Positions 25,294 to 33,979 of a DNA stretch of 64,000 bases are shown here, piece after piece. Each line of letters begins with the position of its first letter. Position 1 is the first letter of the stretch. The stretch is from positions 978,492 to 1,042,491 of the forward strand of contig JAHBUE010000001.1 in NCBI GenBank assembly GCA_019638235.1, read 5' to 3'. A program made the translations under genes and the position numbers. The DNA comes from Cyclobacteriaceae bacterium (GTDB lineage: Bacteria > Bacteroidota > Bacteroidia > Cytophagales > Cyclobacteriaceae). A model generated the notes under the pieces. It was not told where the DNA came from. It was given only the letters and a program-made list of their open reading frames with translations, and made no database searches.

Positions 25294-25898
25294 CACAGAT
25301 GCTTTTCGTAGTCATCCGGTGTGTCTATATCAATTTCACCTTTGGGGAAATCAATGCTCAAAAGTTCATTTTTATGCGCATTCAAAATTTTCTTTGCGCC
25401 CTGGCCATCTTCAAGGTTTAGAATTTCAGGAAATACCGTCTTATCAAAAATAACGGGAACACCGGTTGTTTGTGCATACTTTGAAGCAATGATGGGAGCC
25501 TCCGGAGTTCTGTACTCGTCAATTAAGTTGTTCAGGTGATTTGTGGTAATGTGCGGCTGGTCGCAAACCATAATCAGTAAGGCTTGTGTGCTTTCATGCT
25601 TTTTTAAGATGTGCAATGTGCCCGCCTTAATGGAACTTCCAATTCCCTTTTCCCAACCGGCATGATGCACGATGTCAATATCTAAATCGTTTAGAACAAC
25701 TTCGTGTTGTTTGCCTTCATGCCCCAACACAACTACCAGCCGGTTTATATTGGCAGCCAATGCCGTTAACACGGTTTTGCGAAGTAGCGGAACGCCTTTA
25801 ACCGGAAGAAGTTGTTTGGATTGCCCCATACGCGAAGACGAACCGGCCGCAAGGAGTAGAGCGGTTATGGTTGATTCGTTGTCTGTATGGGTAAGCAT
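25290..25898 (-). CDS. mocA: Molybdenum cofactor nucleotidyltransferase (MocA/MobA-like)
   Basis: This 202-residue nucleotidyltransferase has the N-terminal signature LLLAAGSSSRMGQSKQLLPV (nucleotide binding) and MVCDQPHIT (metal-binding Asp). MocA-type enzymes add CMP to the molybdenum cofactor for the xanthine oxidase family; a MobA (GMP) role cannot be excluded on sequence alone. It lies at the end of the minus-strand hydroxylase cluster, 116 bp after xdhC, which favours MocA. Confidence 0.82.
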   Translation of the reverse strand: MLTHTDNESTITALLLAAGSSSRMGQSKQLLPVKGVPLLRKTVLTALAANINRLVVVLGHEGKQHEVVLNDLDIDIVHHAGWEKGIGSSIKAGTLHILKKHESTQALLIMVCDQPHITTNHLNNLIDEYRTPEAPIIASKYAQTTGVPVIFDKTVFPEILNLEDGQGAKKILNAHKNELLSIDFPKGEIDIDTPDDYEKHLC

Positions 25899-26014
25899 AA
25901 ATTTTATTCACCCGTCAATTAAGGCTCTTTTTGAAGCCGTTATTCTCTTTCAGTTTAAGTGTTGTTATGCAATTAGCGACACCTTCCCGCTGTGCAATCA
26001 GAAGGTTATTTCCT

Positions 26015-27181
26015 TCAAGCCGGTCGAAGTTGAACAGACTGCTTCATACTTACACTGCCAAGGTAAACCTGTTTAAAAACCTGTTCGCCTTTTCTTTCAT
26101 GAATCGGGCCGCTGCGGTATTTTAAAAAACCGCCTGAGCGGTTGGCAAACCTGCTCTGGATTTCTGCCAGGATGGAAAGTGCAATTTCATCAGGAGTTTC
26201 TGCGCCTATGTCTAACCCTATTGGTGAATGAATGCGGTGCGTGTCTTCAGGCGAAAGCCGGATGCCCTGCGCACTAAGTTCGCGTACCATTTTATCAAAG
26301 CGTTTTCGCGGGCCGAGAATACCGATGTACGGTGTTTCGGAAGTAATTAGTTTTTTCAATACATCGCGGTCGTATTCATAGTTGTGCGACATAAGCACGC
26401 AGGCAGTAAAGGGTGTGATGACGAAATCGCGGTCAATAAACTCACGGTGGCATAACGATAATTTGTCTGCCGTTGGAAAAAACACGGGCGCAATATGCGA
26501 TACGCATTCATCTGTTACCTGAACATCCCAACCTAATGTTTTGGCCAATGCGCTTACCGGGCGTGCATCAAATCCGCCACCGAAAATAATCAGCGTAACC
26601 ACCGGCTGTATTAATTCCATAAAGATGGTTTCATCTTCAATAACCTTTGTTTCACTTCGGTGATAGCTGAACACGCTGATAAGTTCGTTGTGTGTGAGCG
26701 TATTTAATGAGTCGTTGGAAAATTTTGCCAACACGGTTCCGTCATCATCTAATAAAAATTTTTCTCCGGCATGGTTGCCGGTAGTGCGGGTTGCTAAAGC
26801 CACAGGTTTGTTTGCCGATACTATTTTTTCAATCAGCAAAATGGTTTCTGACTCCGGCTGAACGGGTTCAATCAATACATCAATAACGCCATTACACCCC
26901 AACCCAATACCGAGGTTTTGATTACTTTCTTCGCGCGTATCGTAGGTTATGGTAAGCGGTTTGTTGCTGGTCATTACCTGCCGTGCTTTTCGTAAGGCAT
27001 CTCCTTCTAAGCAACCACCGCTTATAGAGCCTACCCATTTTCCGTCATCGGTAATAAGCATGCGCGCACCGGGGCTGCGGTATGACGAACCCCTTACGTT
27101 AACAACAGTAGCCAACGCGGCTTTGCGTTGCGCGAAATCAACTTTTTGAAAAGCGGCCAGTATGGTTTTGAGTTCTTTCAC
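26015..27181 (-). CDS. xdhC: XdhC/CoxI family molybdenum hydroxylase maturation protein
   Basis: This is a 388-residue protein. The N-terminal XdhC_CoxI domain shows ATVVNVRGSSYRSPGARMLI and GSISGGCLEGD; the C-terminal Rossmann-like domain shows IFGGGFDARPVSALAKTLGW. XdhC proteins bind the molybdenum cofactor, help sulfurate it, and insert it into the large subunit of xanthine-oxidase-type enzymes. It starts 18 bp after the large subunit gene ends, so it is in the same operon. Confidence 0.88.
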   Translation of the reverse strand: MKELKTILAAFQKVDFAQRKAALATVVNVRGSSYRSPGARMLITDDGKWVGSISGGCLEGDALRKARQVMTSNKPLTITYDTREESNQNLGIGLGCNGVIDVLIEPVQPESETILLIEKIVSANKPVALATRTTGNHAGEKFLLDDDGTVLAKFSNDSLNTLTHNELISVFSYHRSETKVIEDETIFMELIQPVVTLIIFGGGFDARPVSALAKTLGWDVQVTDECVSHIAPVFFPTADKLSLCHREFIDRDFVITPFTACVLMSHNYEYDRDVLKKLITSETPYIGILGPRKRFDKMVRELSAQGIRLSPEDTHRIHSPIGLDIGAETPDEIALSILAEIQSRFANRSGGFLKYRSGPIHERKGEQVFKQVYLGSVSMKQSVQLRPA

Positions 27182-27199
27182 AAAAGCGCGAAATGGAAT

Positions 27200-29404
27200 T
27201 TACATAGCTTGAATTTGAAGTTCGGTTTTAGCAAAAGGTTGTGTTGTAAGGCGCTTGCCCGTTGCGGCATACAACGCATTTGCCAATGCAGCACCGGCAG
27301 GCGGCAAACCTGGTTCGCCAAGCCCGGTAGGGTCAATGCCATTGTCAACAAAAAAGCATTCTATTTCAAGTGGCGCTTCGCTGTTGCGAATCAGTTTGTA
27401 GTTATGAAAGTTGCTTTGGTCGGGTTTGCCTTCTTTGAACGTCATTTCGCTGTACATCGTGTGTCCGAGCCCATCTATGATGCCACCTTCTAATTGGTTT
27501 TTGGCGCCTTCAGGATTTACCACTATGCCGCAGTCGGTAGCACACCAAACTTTTTGAACAACAGGTTTAGAATTTTTTACCACAACATCCAGCACCTGTG
27601 CCACATAACTATTATGACAAAAGTAGGCCGAAACGCCACGATAAACGCCATCTTTCTTTTCGCCCCAGTTTGATTTTTCCCGAACCAGTTTGAGTACCCC
27701 GGCATAACGCGCGGCATCGTAGTCGTTGCGCTCGCCAACCGGTTTGGTTGCAGCGCGGTCAAGCAATTCTAATCTGAAATCGATCGGGTCTTTGCCAACC
27801 GCTTCGGCCACTTCATCTAAGAAACTTTGTTCGGCAATAGCCATAAAATTAGAACGGGGCGCACGCCATGCACCCGTGCTGATGTTTGAATCGAGTGAAT
27901 GATTTTCGGCCAGGTAGTGATCTACCGCTCCGGCAGGAAACCGATTTGGAAACACGGGGCTTCCGTGTACGCCCGCTCCGCGAACGGTAATGCCCAATAA
28001 ATTATTGTCTTTATCAAGAGCAGCGCGATACTTTACTTTATAGGCAGGCCGGTAAGTTCCCTGCGTCATATCATCCTCGCGCGTGTACACTAATTTAACC
28101 GGTGCGTTTACATATTTTGAGATCACGGCAGCTTCCACCCCAAAATTTCCGTACAGCCTGCGGCCAAAACCTCCGCCTTGTCGCGTCATGTTAACAGCGA
28201 TATTTTCTTCCGGCATGTTCAACACGGCCGCAACAGTCTTGCATAATTGCGCGGGCGTTTGAATTGGGCCGGTGAGTTCAACTTTTTCGGGCGTTACATG
28301 CGCGAAGAAATTCATCGGCTCCATGGTGTTGTGTGGAAGGAAAGGCGCAGCGTATGTGCGTTCAACAATCTTTGCTGCTTTTTTAAACACTTCATCAGGG
28401 TTGCCGTCTTTTCGGGCAGGTGTGTCTGCTTTTTTCTCTAATAAATCTGAAAGAGCTTTGTCGTAATCTTCCGTGCTCACTAATGGTGAAGTAGCCTCCC
28501 ATTCAATCTTCAACGCCTTTTTGGCTTGCATTACATTCCAGGTGTTGTCGCCAACCACTACTACTAATTCTTTAAAGGCATTCACATCCGACCATTGAGG
28601 TTCTACGCTGTCGGGTAATGAGGTTATGGTAAATACGTCTTTAATGCCGGGCATAGTGCGTGCGACAGAATCATCAACTGATGTTGGCCGCATACCAAAT
28701 GCAGGTGCATGTACGATCATGGCGATCAACATACCTTCACGTTTTATATCAATGCCGAACAGCGGTTTTCCGGTAATAACTTTTTTAACATCAACATTTT
28801 TTATCGGCTGGCCGATGATCTTAAAGTCTTTGGGGTCTTTTAACTGAACTTCTTCCGGAACCGCCATCGCAACAGCCTGCGAGGCCACCTCTCCATAGCC
28901 CAACGTTTTTCCTGATGAATGTTTGATGATGCCTTTATCGGTAGTTAATTCCGATACGGGCACCTCCCATTTTTGTGCGGCAGCTTCCATCAACATGCGC
29001 CTGGCAGTAGCCCCGGCTATGCGCAGGGTTTTCCATCCTTGCCGGATAGACTGGCTTCCACCGGCTATCTGCCCTCCGAATTTTTCTGTATTGAGAACGG
29101 CCTGCTCTACCAGCACATTACTCCAGTCAACATCCAATTCTTCGGCTACGATCATCGGCATGGCAGTTTTTACATTTTGTCCGATCTCCGGGTTTGGCGA
29201 GAAGATGGTAACCACGCCATTGTTGCCGATTCTCAAATAAGCGTTTATGTCGAACCATTCATCCGGTAATGCAAGTTGCCCGGCTTTTTCTCCGGCAGGT
29301 GCGCACGACATCAGCCAGTTAAAGCCAAGCATAATGCCGCCACCGGCAGCAGCCGATACTTTTAAGAATGATCTTCTGTTATAATGTGTTTTAATGATTT
29401 CCAT
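27200..29404 (-). CDS. Molybdopterin-binding large subunit, xanthine oxidase family (isoquinoline 1-oxidoreductase beta-like)
   Basis: This 734-residue molybdenum hydroxylase subunit has a twin-arginine signal at the N-terminus (RRSFLKVSAAAGGG, Arg10-Arg11), with Cys34 in a lipobox-like LMSC. Conserved cofactor loops include RQGGGFGRRLYGNFGVEA, GAWRAPRSNFMAIAEQSF and the C-terminal GLGEPGLPPAGAALANALYA, whose Glu is the usual catalytic base in the family. It acts with the 2Fe-2S subunit encoded upstream and is probably exported folded by Tat. The substrate (aldehyde or N-heterocycle) cannot be read from sequence. Confidence 0.87.
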   Translation of the reverse strand: MEIIKTHYNRRSFLKVSAAAGGGIMLGFNWLMSCAPAGEKAGQLALPDEWFDINAYLRIGNNGVVTIFSPNPEIGQNVKTAMPMIVAEELDVDWSNVLVEQAVLNTEKFGGQIAGGSQSIRQGWKTLRIAGATARRMLMEAAAQKWEVPVSELTTDKGIIKHSSGKTLGYGEVASQAVAMAVPEEVQLKDPKDFKIIGQPIKNVDVKKVITGKPLFGIDIKREGMLIAMIVHAPAFGMRPTSVDDSVARTMPGIKDVFTITSLPDSVEPQWSDVNAFKELVVVVGDNTWNVMQAKKALKIEWEATSPLVSTEDYDKALSDLLEKKADTPARKDGNPDEVFKKAAKIVERTYAAPFLPHNTMEPMNFFAHVTPEKVELTGPIQTPAQLCKTVAAVLNMPEENIAVNMTRQGGGFGRRLYGNFGVEAAVISKYVNAPVKLVYTREDDMTQGTYRPAYKVKYRAALDKDNNLLGITVRGAGVHGSPVFPNRFPAGAVDHYLAENHSLDSNISTGAWRAPRSNFMAIAEQSFLDEVAEAVGKDPIDFRLELLDRAATKPVGERNDYDAARYAGVLKLVREKSNWGEKKDGVYRGVSAYFCHNSYVAQVLDVVVKNSKPVVQKVWCATDCGIVVNPEGAKNQLEGGIIDGLGHTMYSEMTFKEGKPDQSNFHNYKLIRNSEAPLEIECFFVDNGIDPTGLGEPGLPPAGAALANALYAATGKRLTTQPFAKTELQIQAM

Positions 29405-29443
29405 GTTGGGCGATTTTTAAGAGATTAAATCAAGAATGAATCC

Positions 29444-29899
29444 TTACAAGGTTGCCGCTTTTTTTATGGCTTCGCGAATGCGCGTGTAAGTGCCGCACCG
29501 GCAAATGTTTCCGTTCATAGCCGTGAAGATTTGCTCATCGTTCGGATTCGGGTTTTTCTTTAACAGCGCAGCGGCCGACATAATCTGCCCAGCCTGGCAA
29601 TAGCCGCACTGCATCACGTCAACTTCTTCCCATGCCTTTTGCACAGGATGATCCCCGTTTTTCGACAACCCTTCAATGGTAATCACTTCGCCATCGCCAA
29701 CGGCCGATACCGGCAGTACGCAGGAGCGTACGGCATCTCCGTTCAGGTGAACGGTGCAGGCGCCACATTGTGCAATGCCGCAGCCGAACTTGGTTCCGGT
29801 TAAACCGATAACATCGCGCAGTACCCACAGCAGGGGGGTGTTGGCATCCACATCTACCGTGTGGGTTCTGTTGTTAATGTTTAATTTGAAAGTGGCCAT
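29444..29899 (-). CDS. (2Fe-2S)-binding small subunit of molybdenum hydroxylase (isoquinoline 1-oxidoreductase alpha-like)
   Basis: This 151-residue electron-transfer subunit has two iron-sulfur clusters. The plant-type cluster ligands are Cys40, Cys45, Cys48 and Cys60 ([17 protein letters not shown]), and the second cluster uses Cys98, Cys101, Cys133 and Cys135 ([23 protein letters not shown]). It has no signal of its own and would travel with the Tat-tagged large subunit. It is the first gene of the iorA-iorB-xdhC-mocA group. Its upstream region is copy 1 of a 146-bp direct repeat. Confidence 0.9.
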   Translation of the reverse strand: MATFKLNINNRTHTVDVDANTPLLWVLRDVIGLTGTKFGCGIAQCGACTVHLNGDAVRSCVLPVSAVGDGEVITIEGLSKNGDHPVQKAWEEVDVMQCGYCQAGQIMSAAALLKKNPNPNDEQIFTAMNGNICRCGTYTRIREAIKKAATL

Positions 29900-29922
29900 T
29901 TTTTATGGGTTAATGCTCAAAA

Positions 29923-30068
29923 CGTTATTCGGTAATTAACGTGATGAAATTACATAATATTCCTGACATGATTTATGTTATTTTACCCAACCCGCCTGGG
30001 GCTATACAAACCCCACTGAAAAGGCTATGAACGGCATTGTTTTGCGAGAATCACTCGCATTGCTTCAG
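29923..30068. repeat. 146-bp direct repeat, copy 1
   Basis: It is about 93% identical (10 mismatches in 146, nine of them transitions) to 31793-31938. It spans the upstream region of the iorA-like gene and a copy of the last five codons plus stop of the cytochrome c gene (on the minus strand L-K-Q-C-E-stop). It contains a small hairpin, TGCGAG-AATCA-CTCGCA. No gene lies in it. Confidence 0.9.
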
Positions 30069-30093
30069 GGTTTGGTTTCTCCAGGCTGGAGTC

Positions 30094-30648
30094 TTACGGT
30101 TTGAGATAAAGTTTAATCAACGAATTTTTTGATGTATTCTCTAAGGTGAGGAAATTATTGTCTATCAAATATGTGATTTTAGGTTTGTTTCCTTGCATTA
30201 GAGCCTTAGAATCAAGCACTTCCAGTAACTTTTTTTCAAAATAAGCCTGAGCGTTGGTTCCTATACCAAGACTTAGGGCTAATGTTTCTATCTGTATGGT
30301 TATTTCATCAGTTATAGAATAAGTGCTATGAAACCAGTTGAATGAACTGTTTCCAGCCATAATATTTTCTTGCGTATAAAAATTAATGTTGGAATATCCC
30401 TCACACGGAGGAAATACCAATGTGCCTGGAGTTTGTATGTATTGAATCATCCATTGATTATGGAGTGGAAAGGAACCATTGATTTCAGATATGTCAGGTA
30501 AACATGTTTCAAGGGCTTCAAATGATTCAACTTCGATTAGCTCTATATCTGTACTGCTGCAAGCGTATTTATAATTGCCAGAAGCCTTAATCACCTTTGT
30601 TATTTCTACATTGACTATTGCGTCTGTTGAGCACAACTCCCAACTCAT
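30094..30648 (-). CDS. Hypothetical protein, possibly META-domain-like, N-terminus uncertain
   Basis: This 184-residue protein was not recognised with certainty. The C-terminal part (GNSSFNWFHSTYSITDEITI, then ETLALSLGIG, ending LTLENTSKNSLIKLYLKP) has the rhythm of META/HslJ-like domains. The ATG at 30648 gives no signal peptide, yet the frame stays open upstream to a stop at 30709 and encodes a hydrophobic KILIKLLILSNYDS stretch with no ATG. The true N-terminus may therefore use a rare start, or have been truncated. It follows the BNR-like lipoprotein gene. AT content is higher than in the neighbours. Confidence 0.55.
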   Translation of the reverse strand: MSWELCSTDAIVNVEITKVIKASGNYKYACSSTDIELIEVESFEALETCLPDISEINGSFPLHNQWMIQYIQTPGTLVFPPCEGYSNINFYTQENIMAGNSSFNWFHSTYSITDEITIQIETLALSLGIGTNAQAYFEKKLLEVLDSKALMQGNKPKITYLIDNNFLTLENTSKNSLIKLYLKP

Positions 30649-30695
30649 GGAAACGCTTTCAGGAGAATCATAATTACTTAATATCAGAAGTTTTA

Positions 30696-31688
30696 TTAGA
30701 ATCTTAGCTTAATAACACAACCTGAGGTGTGACCGACTGCCAGACCAATGGAGTCGTTAAAGATATCTACATCGTTTAAACTGAAAAAGTGATTAGGGGA
30801 AAAATCCTTCATCTTCCAACTTTTACCTCCATCATTGGTTATATAGATTACTCCATGAGAAAAGAACCCATTAGGCCACCACTGACTAACGCCAATAGCC
30901 TGTTGTTCATTAATAAAACATGATGAATTAAATAATGGAGTGTTAATAGTTTGCCAGCTATTTCCTATATCAGGGGTTTTAAACATTTTTCCTGAGTTAG
31001 TGACTAAATATGCAATTCCCTCCTGAATTTGAATTTTTCTAATTGTACTGTGTTCCAGACTTACGTTACTTAATTTCTCCCAATAAATTCCTCCGTCTGT
31101 GGTTTTTAGCACAACTCTCTCAAGGGTTATAGAAACATTGGCCGTCAAAAAACCGATATTCTCATCAAAAAAAATCAAATCACCATAACTAAGATAACCT
31201 ATGTCTATTTCATCCCACGTTTCTCCACCGTTTTGGGTTTTAAATAACCCTTGCCCTACAGCATATCCTGTCATGTTATTAATAAAGTGCATCGAATATA
31301 ATTGTGTTTGAAGATTTTTAGCCGCCCATGTGTTTCCTCCGTCATCGGTTTTAAGTATTATACTTTCATTAGTAACACCGTTATTTCCTACAACATATCC
31401 ATGTAAGTCATCCAGAAAAAACATATCGTATAAGGGCAATTCTGTTCCTGAATTTTGGGGCGTCCAGGAAGTTCCCCCATCTTCTGTTTTATAAATCTTC
31501 CCATTGTTTGTAATGGTGTAAGCAATATTTGGTGAAGTAAACCGAACTGCATTGTAATATCCCGGGGGCAGTACACCGCATACAATGTTAATGCCGTCCA
31601 GTGTGATTCTGCTTCCTAAATCCGGCATTTCTTTTCCGCAACCAGAAAAAAGCAAACTAATGATAAGAAGTGTAATATATCTTTTCAT
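30696..31688 (-). CDS. Lipoprotein with Ycf48/BNR-like repeats
   Basis: This 330-residue protein has a lipoprotein signal (MKRYITLLIISLLFSGCGKE, lipid Cys17). Six repeats carry the BNR/Ycf48 Asp-box pattern: EDGGTSWTPQ, DDGGNTWAAK, QNGGETWDEI, TDGGIYWEKL, PDIGNSWQTI and NDGGKSWKMK, which build a beta-propeller. A second motif, FIDDLHGYVVG-like (HGYVVG, TGYAVG, IGFLTA), alternates with them. Function is unknown. It lies with the downstream gene between two 146-bp direct repeats, and both have lower GC than the flanking metabolic genes. Confidence 0.8.
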   Translation of the reverse strand: MKRYITLLIISLLFSGCGKEMPDLGSRITLDGINIVCGVLPPGYYNAVRFTSPNIAYTITNNGKIYKTEDGGTSWTPQNSGTELPLYDMFFLDDLHGYVVGNNGVTNESIILKTDDGGNTWAAKNLQTQLYSMHFINNMTGYAVGQGLFKTQNGGETWDEIDIGYLSYGDLIFFDENIGFLTANVSITLERVVLKTTDGGIYWEKLSNVSLEHSTIRKIQIQEGIAYLVTNSGKMFKTPDIGNSWQTINTPLFNSSCFINEQQAIGVSQWWPNGFFSHGVIYITNDGGKSWKMKDFSPNHFFSLNDVDIFNDSIGLAVGHTSGCVIKLRF

Positions 31689-31792
31689 GTTCAATAGACA
31701 CACTTTTTGTTTATTTGGTTGTAATTAATGAATTTTTTATATGTTTTTTTTCAATAAAACCTCTTCCTCTTTTTGGTTGTTGGCGTCTAAAG

Positions 31793-31938
31793 CGTTATTC
31801 GGTAATTAACGTGATGAAATTACATAATATCCCTGATATGATTTATATTATTTTGACCAACCCGCCTGGGGCTATACAAATCCCACTGAAAGGGCTATGA
31901 ACAGCATTGTTTCGCGAGAATCACTCGCATTGCTTTAG
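31793..31938. repeat. 146-bp direct repeat, copy 2
   Basis: This is the partner of 29923-30068, displaced by exactly 1870 bases without gaps. It begins about 105 bases upstream of the BNR-like lipoprotein start and ends inside the cytochrome c gene, covering its last five codons and stop. The stretch 31704-31792 before it is AT-rich and shows nothing else. Confidence 0.9.
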
Positions 31939-32370
31939 TATGCGGCTGGCTTCCGTTACTTCTACAATGCCCCGTTGGTGCGACCACGTGTTGTAGATAT
32001 ACGTGGCAATCTGCGCTATTTCAATATCGGTTAGCGAAGGCACGCCCGGCATAGCCTGGTTGTAATGTGTGCCGTTCACGGTTAGCCCGCCTTGTGTGCC
32101 GTTTCGTATCAGGCAAAGCACTTGCTCAAAATTTTCTTGCATGTAGTCGGATTGATTTATCGGAGGATAAACCCGACCCAACCCGCTGCCATTTGGCTGA
32201 TGACAATTGCTGCAATTTTTGGTATAGAGTTGTTCGCCCTGGCGATAGTAATTAGTGAATTTGTTAGCGGATTCTGTTTTTGTTTGACTGCAATTAATCA
32301 GAATAAATAAGGATATGCCGACTATTAAAAATCTAAAATCTAAAATCAAAAATCTAAGATTATAATTCAT
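31921..32370 (-). CDS. Cytochrome c lipoprotein
   Basis: This 149-residue monohaem cytochrome has a lipobox (LFILINC, Cys27), a haem site CSNCH at residues 53-57, and a probable axial Met in NQAMPGVPSLTD. It carries electrons in the periplasm. Its stop overlaps the 146-bp direct repeat. Residues ~4-16 (LRFLILDFRFLIV) are encoded by an AT-rich AATCTAAAATC-type repeat that became part of the signal peptide. It overlaps the SCO gene by 4 bp and likely served the molybdenum hydroxylase or a terminal oxidase. Confidence 0.85.
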   Translation of the reverse strand: MNYNLRFLILDFRFLIVGISLFILINCSQTKTESANKFTNYYRQGEQLYTKNCSNCHQPNGSGLGRVYPPINQSDYMQENFEQVLCLIRNGTQGGLTVNGTHYNQAMPGVPSLTDIEIAQIATYIYNTWSHQRGIVEVTEASRILKQCE

Positions 32371-33008
32371 TGCTCTTTCCTCAACCTGCCAATGTCTTTT
32401 ATCAACCTGTCCACATCCTCTTCCACGGTTCCGTTATACTTTCCGCGTATTCTGCGCTGCTTATCAATCAATAAAAATGCTCCGCTGTGAATAAATCCGT
32501 CAGGCTCGGTTTTATCTTCCATAGCCGTAGCAAAGTAACTTGTTTGGGCGAGGTCGTAAATTTTATCTTTTTCACCGGTAACAAAGTGCCAACGGTTGCT
32601 TGAAACCCCGAGACGTTCTGCAAAATCGCGAAGCAAAGCAACGGTATCATATTCCGGGTCAATAGTATGCGATATAATCGCTACGTCAGGCAGTTCTTCG
32701 GTTGCTTCGTACACGCGCAACATCTGTGTTTTCATTTTAGGGCAAATGGTGCGGCATGATGTAAAGAAGAAATCGGCCACGTATATTTTTCCCGCAAAGG
32801 TTTCATTGGTAATCAGTGCGCTGTCCTGGTTAACAAACTGAAAAGGGGCAATGGTGTGGTAAACTGTGTCAAGAACTTTCTGTCCGTCAACTTCTTTAGT
32901 GGTTACTTCGCGATAACCAAAAACAGGAAGCTTTGGCTCCTGTTTTTTTTTGTTGCACCCGGCCATCAGTACAACGATAATAAGTAAAGTGAAATAACGG
33001 TAGCTCAT
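32367..33008 (-). CDS. SCO1/SenC family protein
   Basis: This is a 213-residue lipoprotein (IIVVLMAGC, lipid Cys18) with a thioredoxin fold. The copper-binding CxxxC is Cys85 and Cys89 in FFTSCRTICP, and the conserved His lies in GFIHSGAFLL. SCO proteins deliver copper to, or maintain the thiols of, the CuA site of cytochrome oxidases. It precedes the cytochrome c gene with a 4-bp overlap. Confidence 0.88.
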   Translation of the reverse strand: MSYRYFTLLIIVVLMAGCNKKKQEPKLPVFGYREVTTKEVDGQKVLDTVYHTIAPFQFVNQDSALITNETFAGKIYVADFFFTSCRTICPKMKTQMLRVYEATEELPDVAIISHTIDPEYDTVALLRDFAERLGVSSNRWHFVTGEKDKIYDLAQTSYFATAMEDKTEPDGFIHSGAFLLIDKQRRIRGKYNGTVEEDVDRLIKDIGRLRKEQ

Positions 33009-33087
33009 TTTTTGTTTTAATTAATTCTCATCTTTCAATGTGATACAAAGATAAGTTGATACGGAAAGATAAAAAACTTATCCTGGT

Positions 33088-33894
33088 TTAAGATGAAGCA
33101 ACTGAAATTTCATCGCCAACCTGCACAACCCCGGGTTTGCGTAACACAACATTTTGTCCGAAAAGAATTTTGTTATCGTGCTTCCGGTATTTGCTCAGTG
33201 TAAGCAAGGGTTCTTTGCCTTTAATTCCTGTTTCGGGATCAACAGTGGTGAGTACACACCGGGCGCAGTTTTTAACACCGGCAAACTCCACTGTGCCAAT
33301 AGAAAAATTACGCCATCGCTCCTCTTCATACGGTTCTCCCCCGGTAAAAACAAAATTTGGCCTGAACCGCCTGATTGGTAAGGGCTCCTGCAACCGCTTG
33401 TTTAAATCGTCAAGCGATGATTGCCCGATAATAAGAAACGGGTAGCCATCGGCAAGACTTACGTTTTCATTGTTGTTAGCGTACTGCGTATCGACCAGCC
33501 TTGAATTGGATTCGGGAAAATGAACCAGCTTGCAACGGAAATTTAACTGATTGGTAAACCAGGCGCTTATTTCAGGCCAGGGCTCGATAGTGGTAACGGT
33601 ATCATTCCAAATAGTAGTTTGAAGCACGTTTTCTTCAGGTACTTCCGTTGAGAAACTTACGCTTTCATTGTTTTTACGATGCAGAATATGAATGTGATTG
33701 TCCGCCAGGCTTACAGAGAACAGCGCCAGTTCGGGATGCTCGCGCTGGGTGATGAATTTATTGCGTTCGTCTGCCAGCATCCACCGCCTGTCAGAAGCCA
33801 ACCCTTTTTCCAGTACGGTAGCTTTTTCAAGGCTAATGCCCCGCAACGATTTTATGGGATAAATCCAGATTTCGCTTAATCGCAGATTGCTCAT
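33088..33894 (-). CDS. MOSC domain protein with N-terminal beta-barrel (YcbX/mARC-like)
   Basis: This is a 268-residue protein. The N-terminal MOSC_N beta-barrel (SEIWIYPIKSLRGISLEKAT, then GLASDRRWMLADERNKFITQ) is followed by a MOSC domain with the key Cys in KNCARCVLTTVDPETG and a C-terminal FGQNVVLRKPGVVQVGDE. MOSC domains bind the molybdenum cofactor through Cys. Unlike E. coli YcbX it has no C-terminal ferredoxin domain. It lies beside the SCO gene at the edge of the molybdenum cluster, so it may be part of it. Confidence 0.85.
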   Translation of the reverse strand: MSNLRLSEIWIYPIKSLRGISLEKATVLEKGLASDRRWMLADERNKFITQREHPELALFSVSLADNHIHILHRKNNESVSFSTEVPEENVLQTTIWNDTVTTIEPWPEISAWFTNQLNFRCKLVHFPESNSRLVDTQYANNNENVSLADGYPFLIIGQSSLDDLNKRLQEPLPIRRFRPNFVFTGGEPYEEERWRNFSIGTVEFAGVKNCARCVLTTVDPETGIKGKEPLLTLSKYRKHDNKILFGQNVVLRKPGVVQVGDEISVASS

Positions 33895-33979
33895 ATTATT
33901 TTGCTAACTTATCAAAAATACATGGAACTTTGCCGTGTATTTTGTTTTTTACATACTACCGGAAATAAACAAAATTGCT

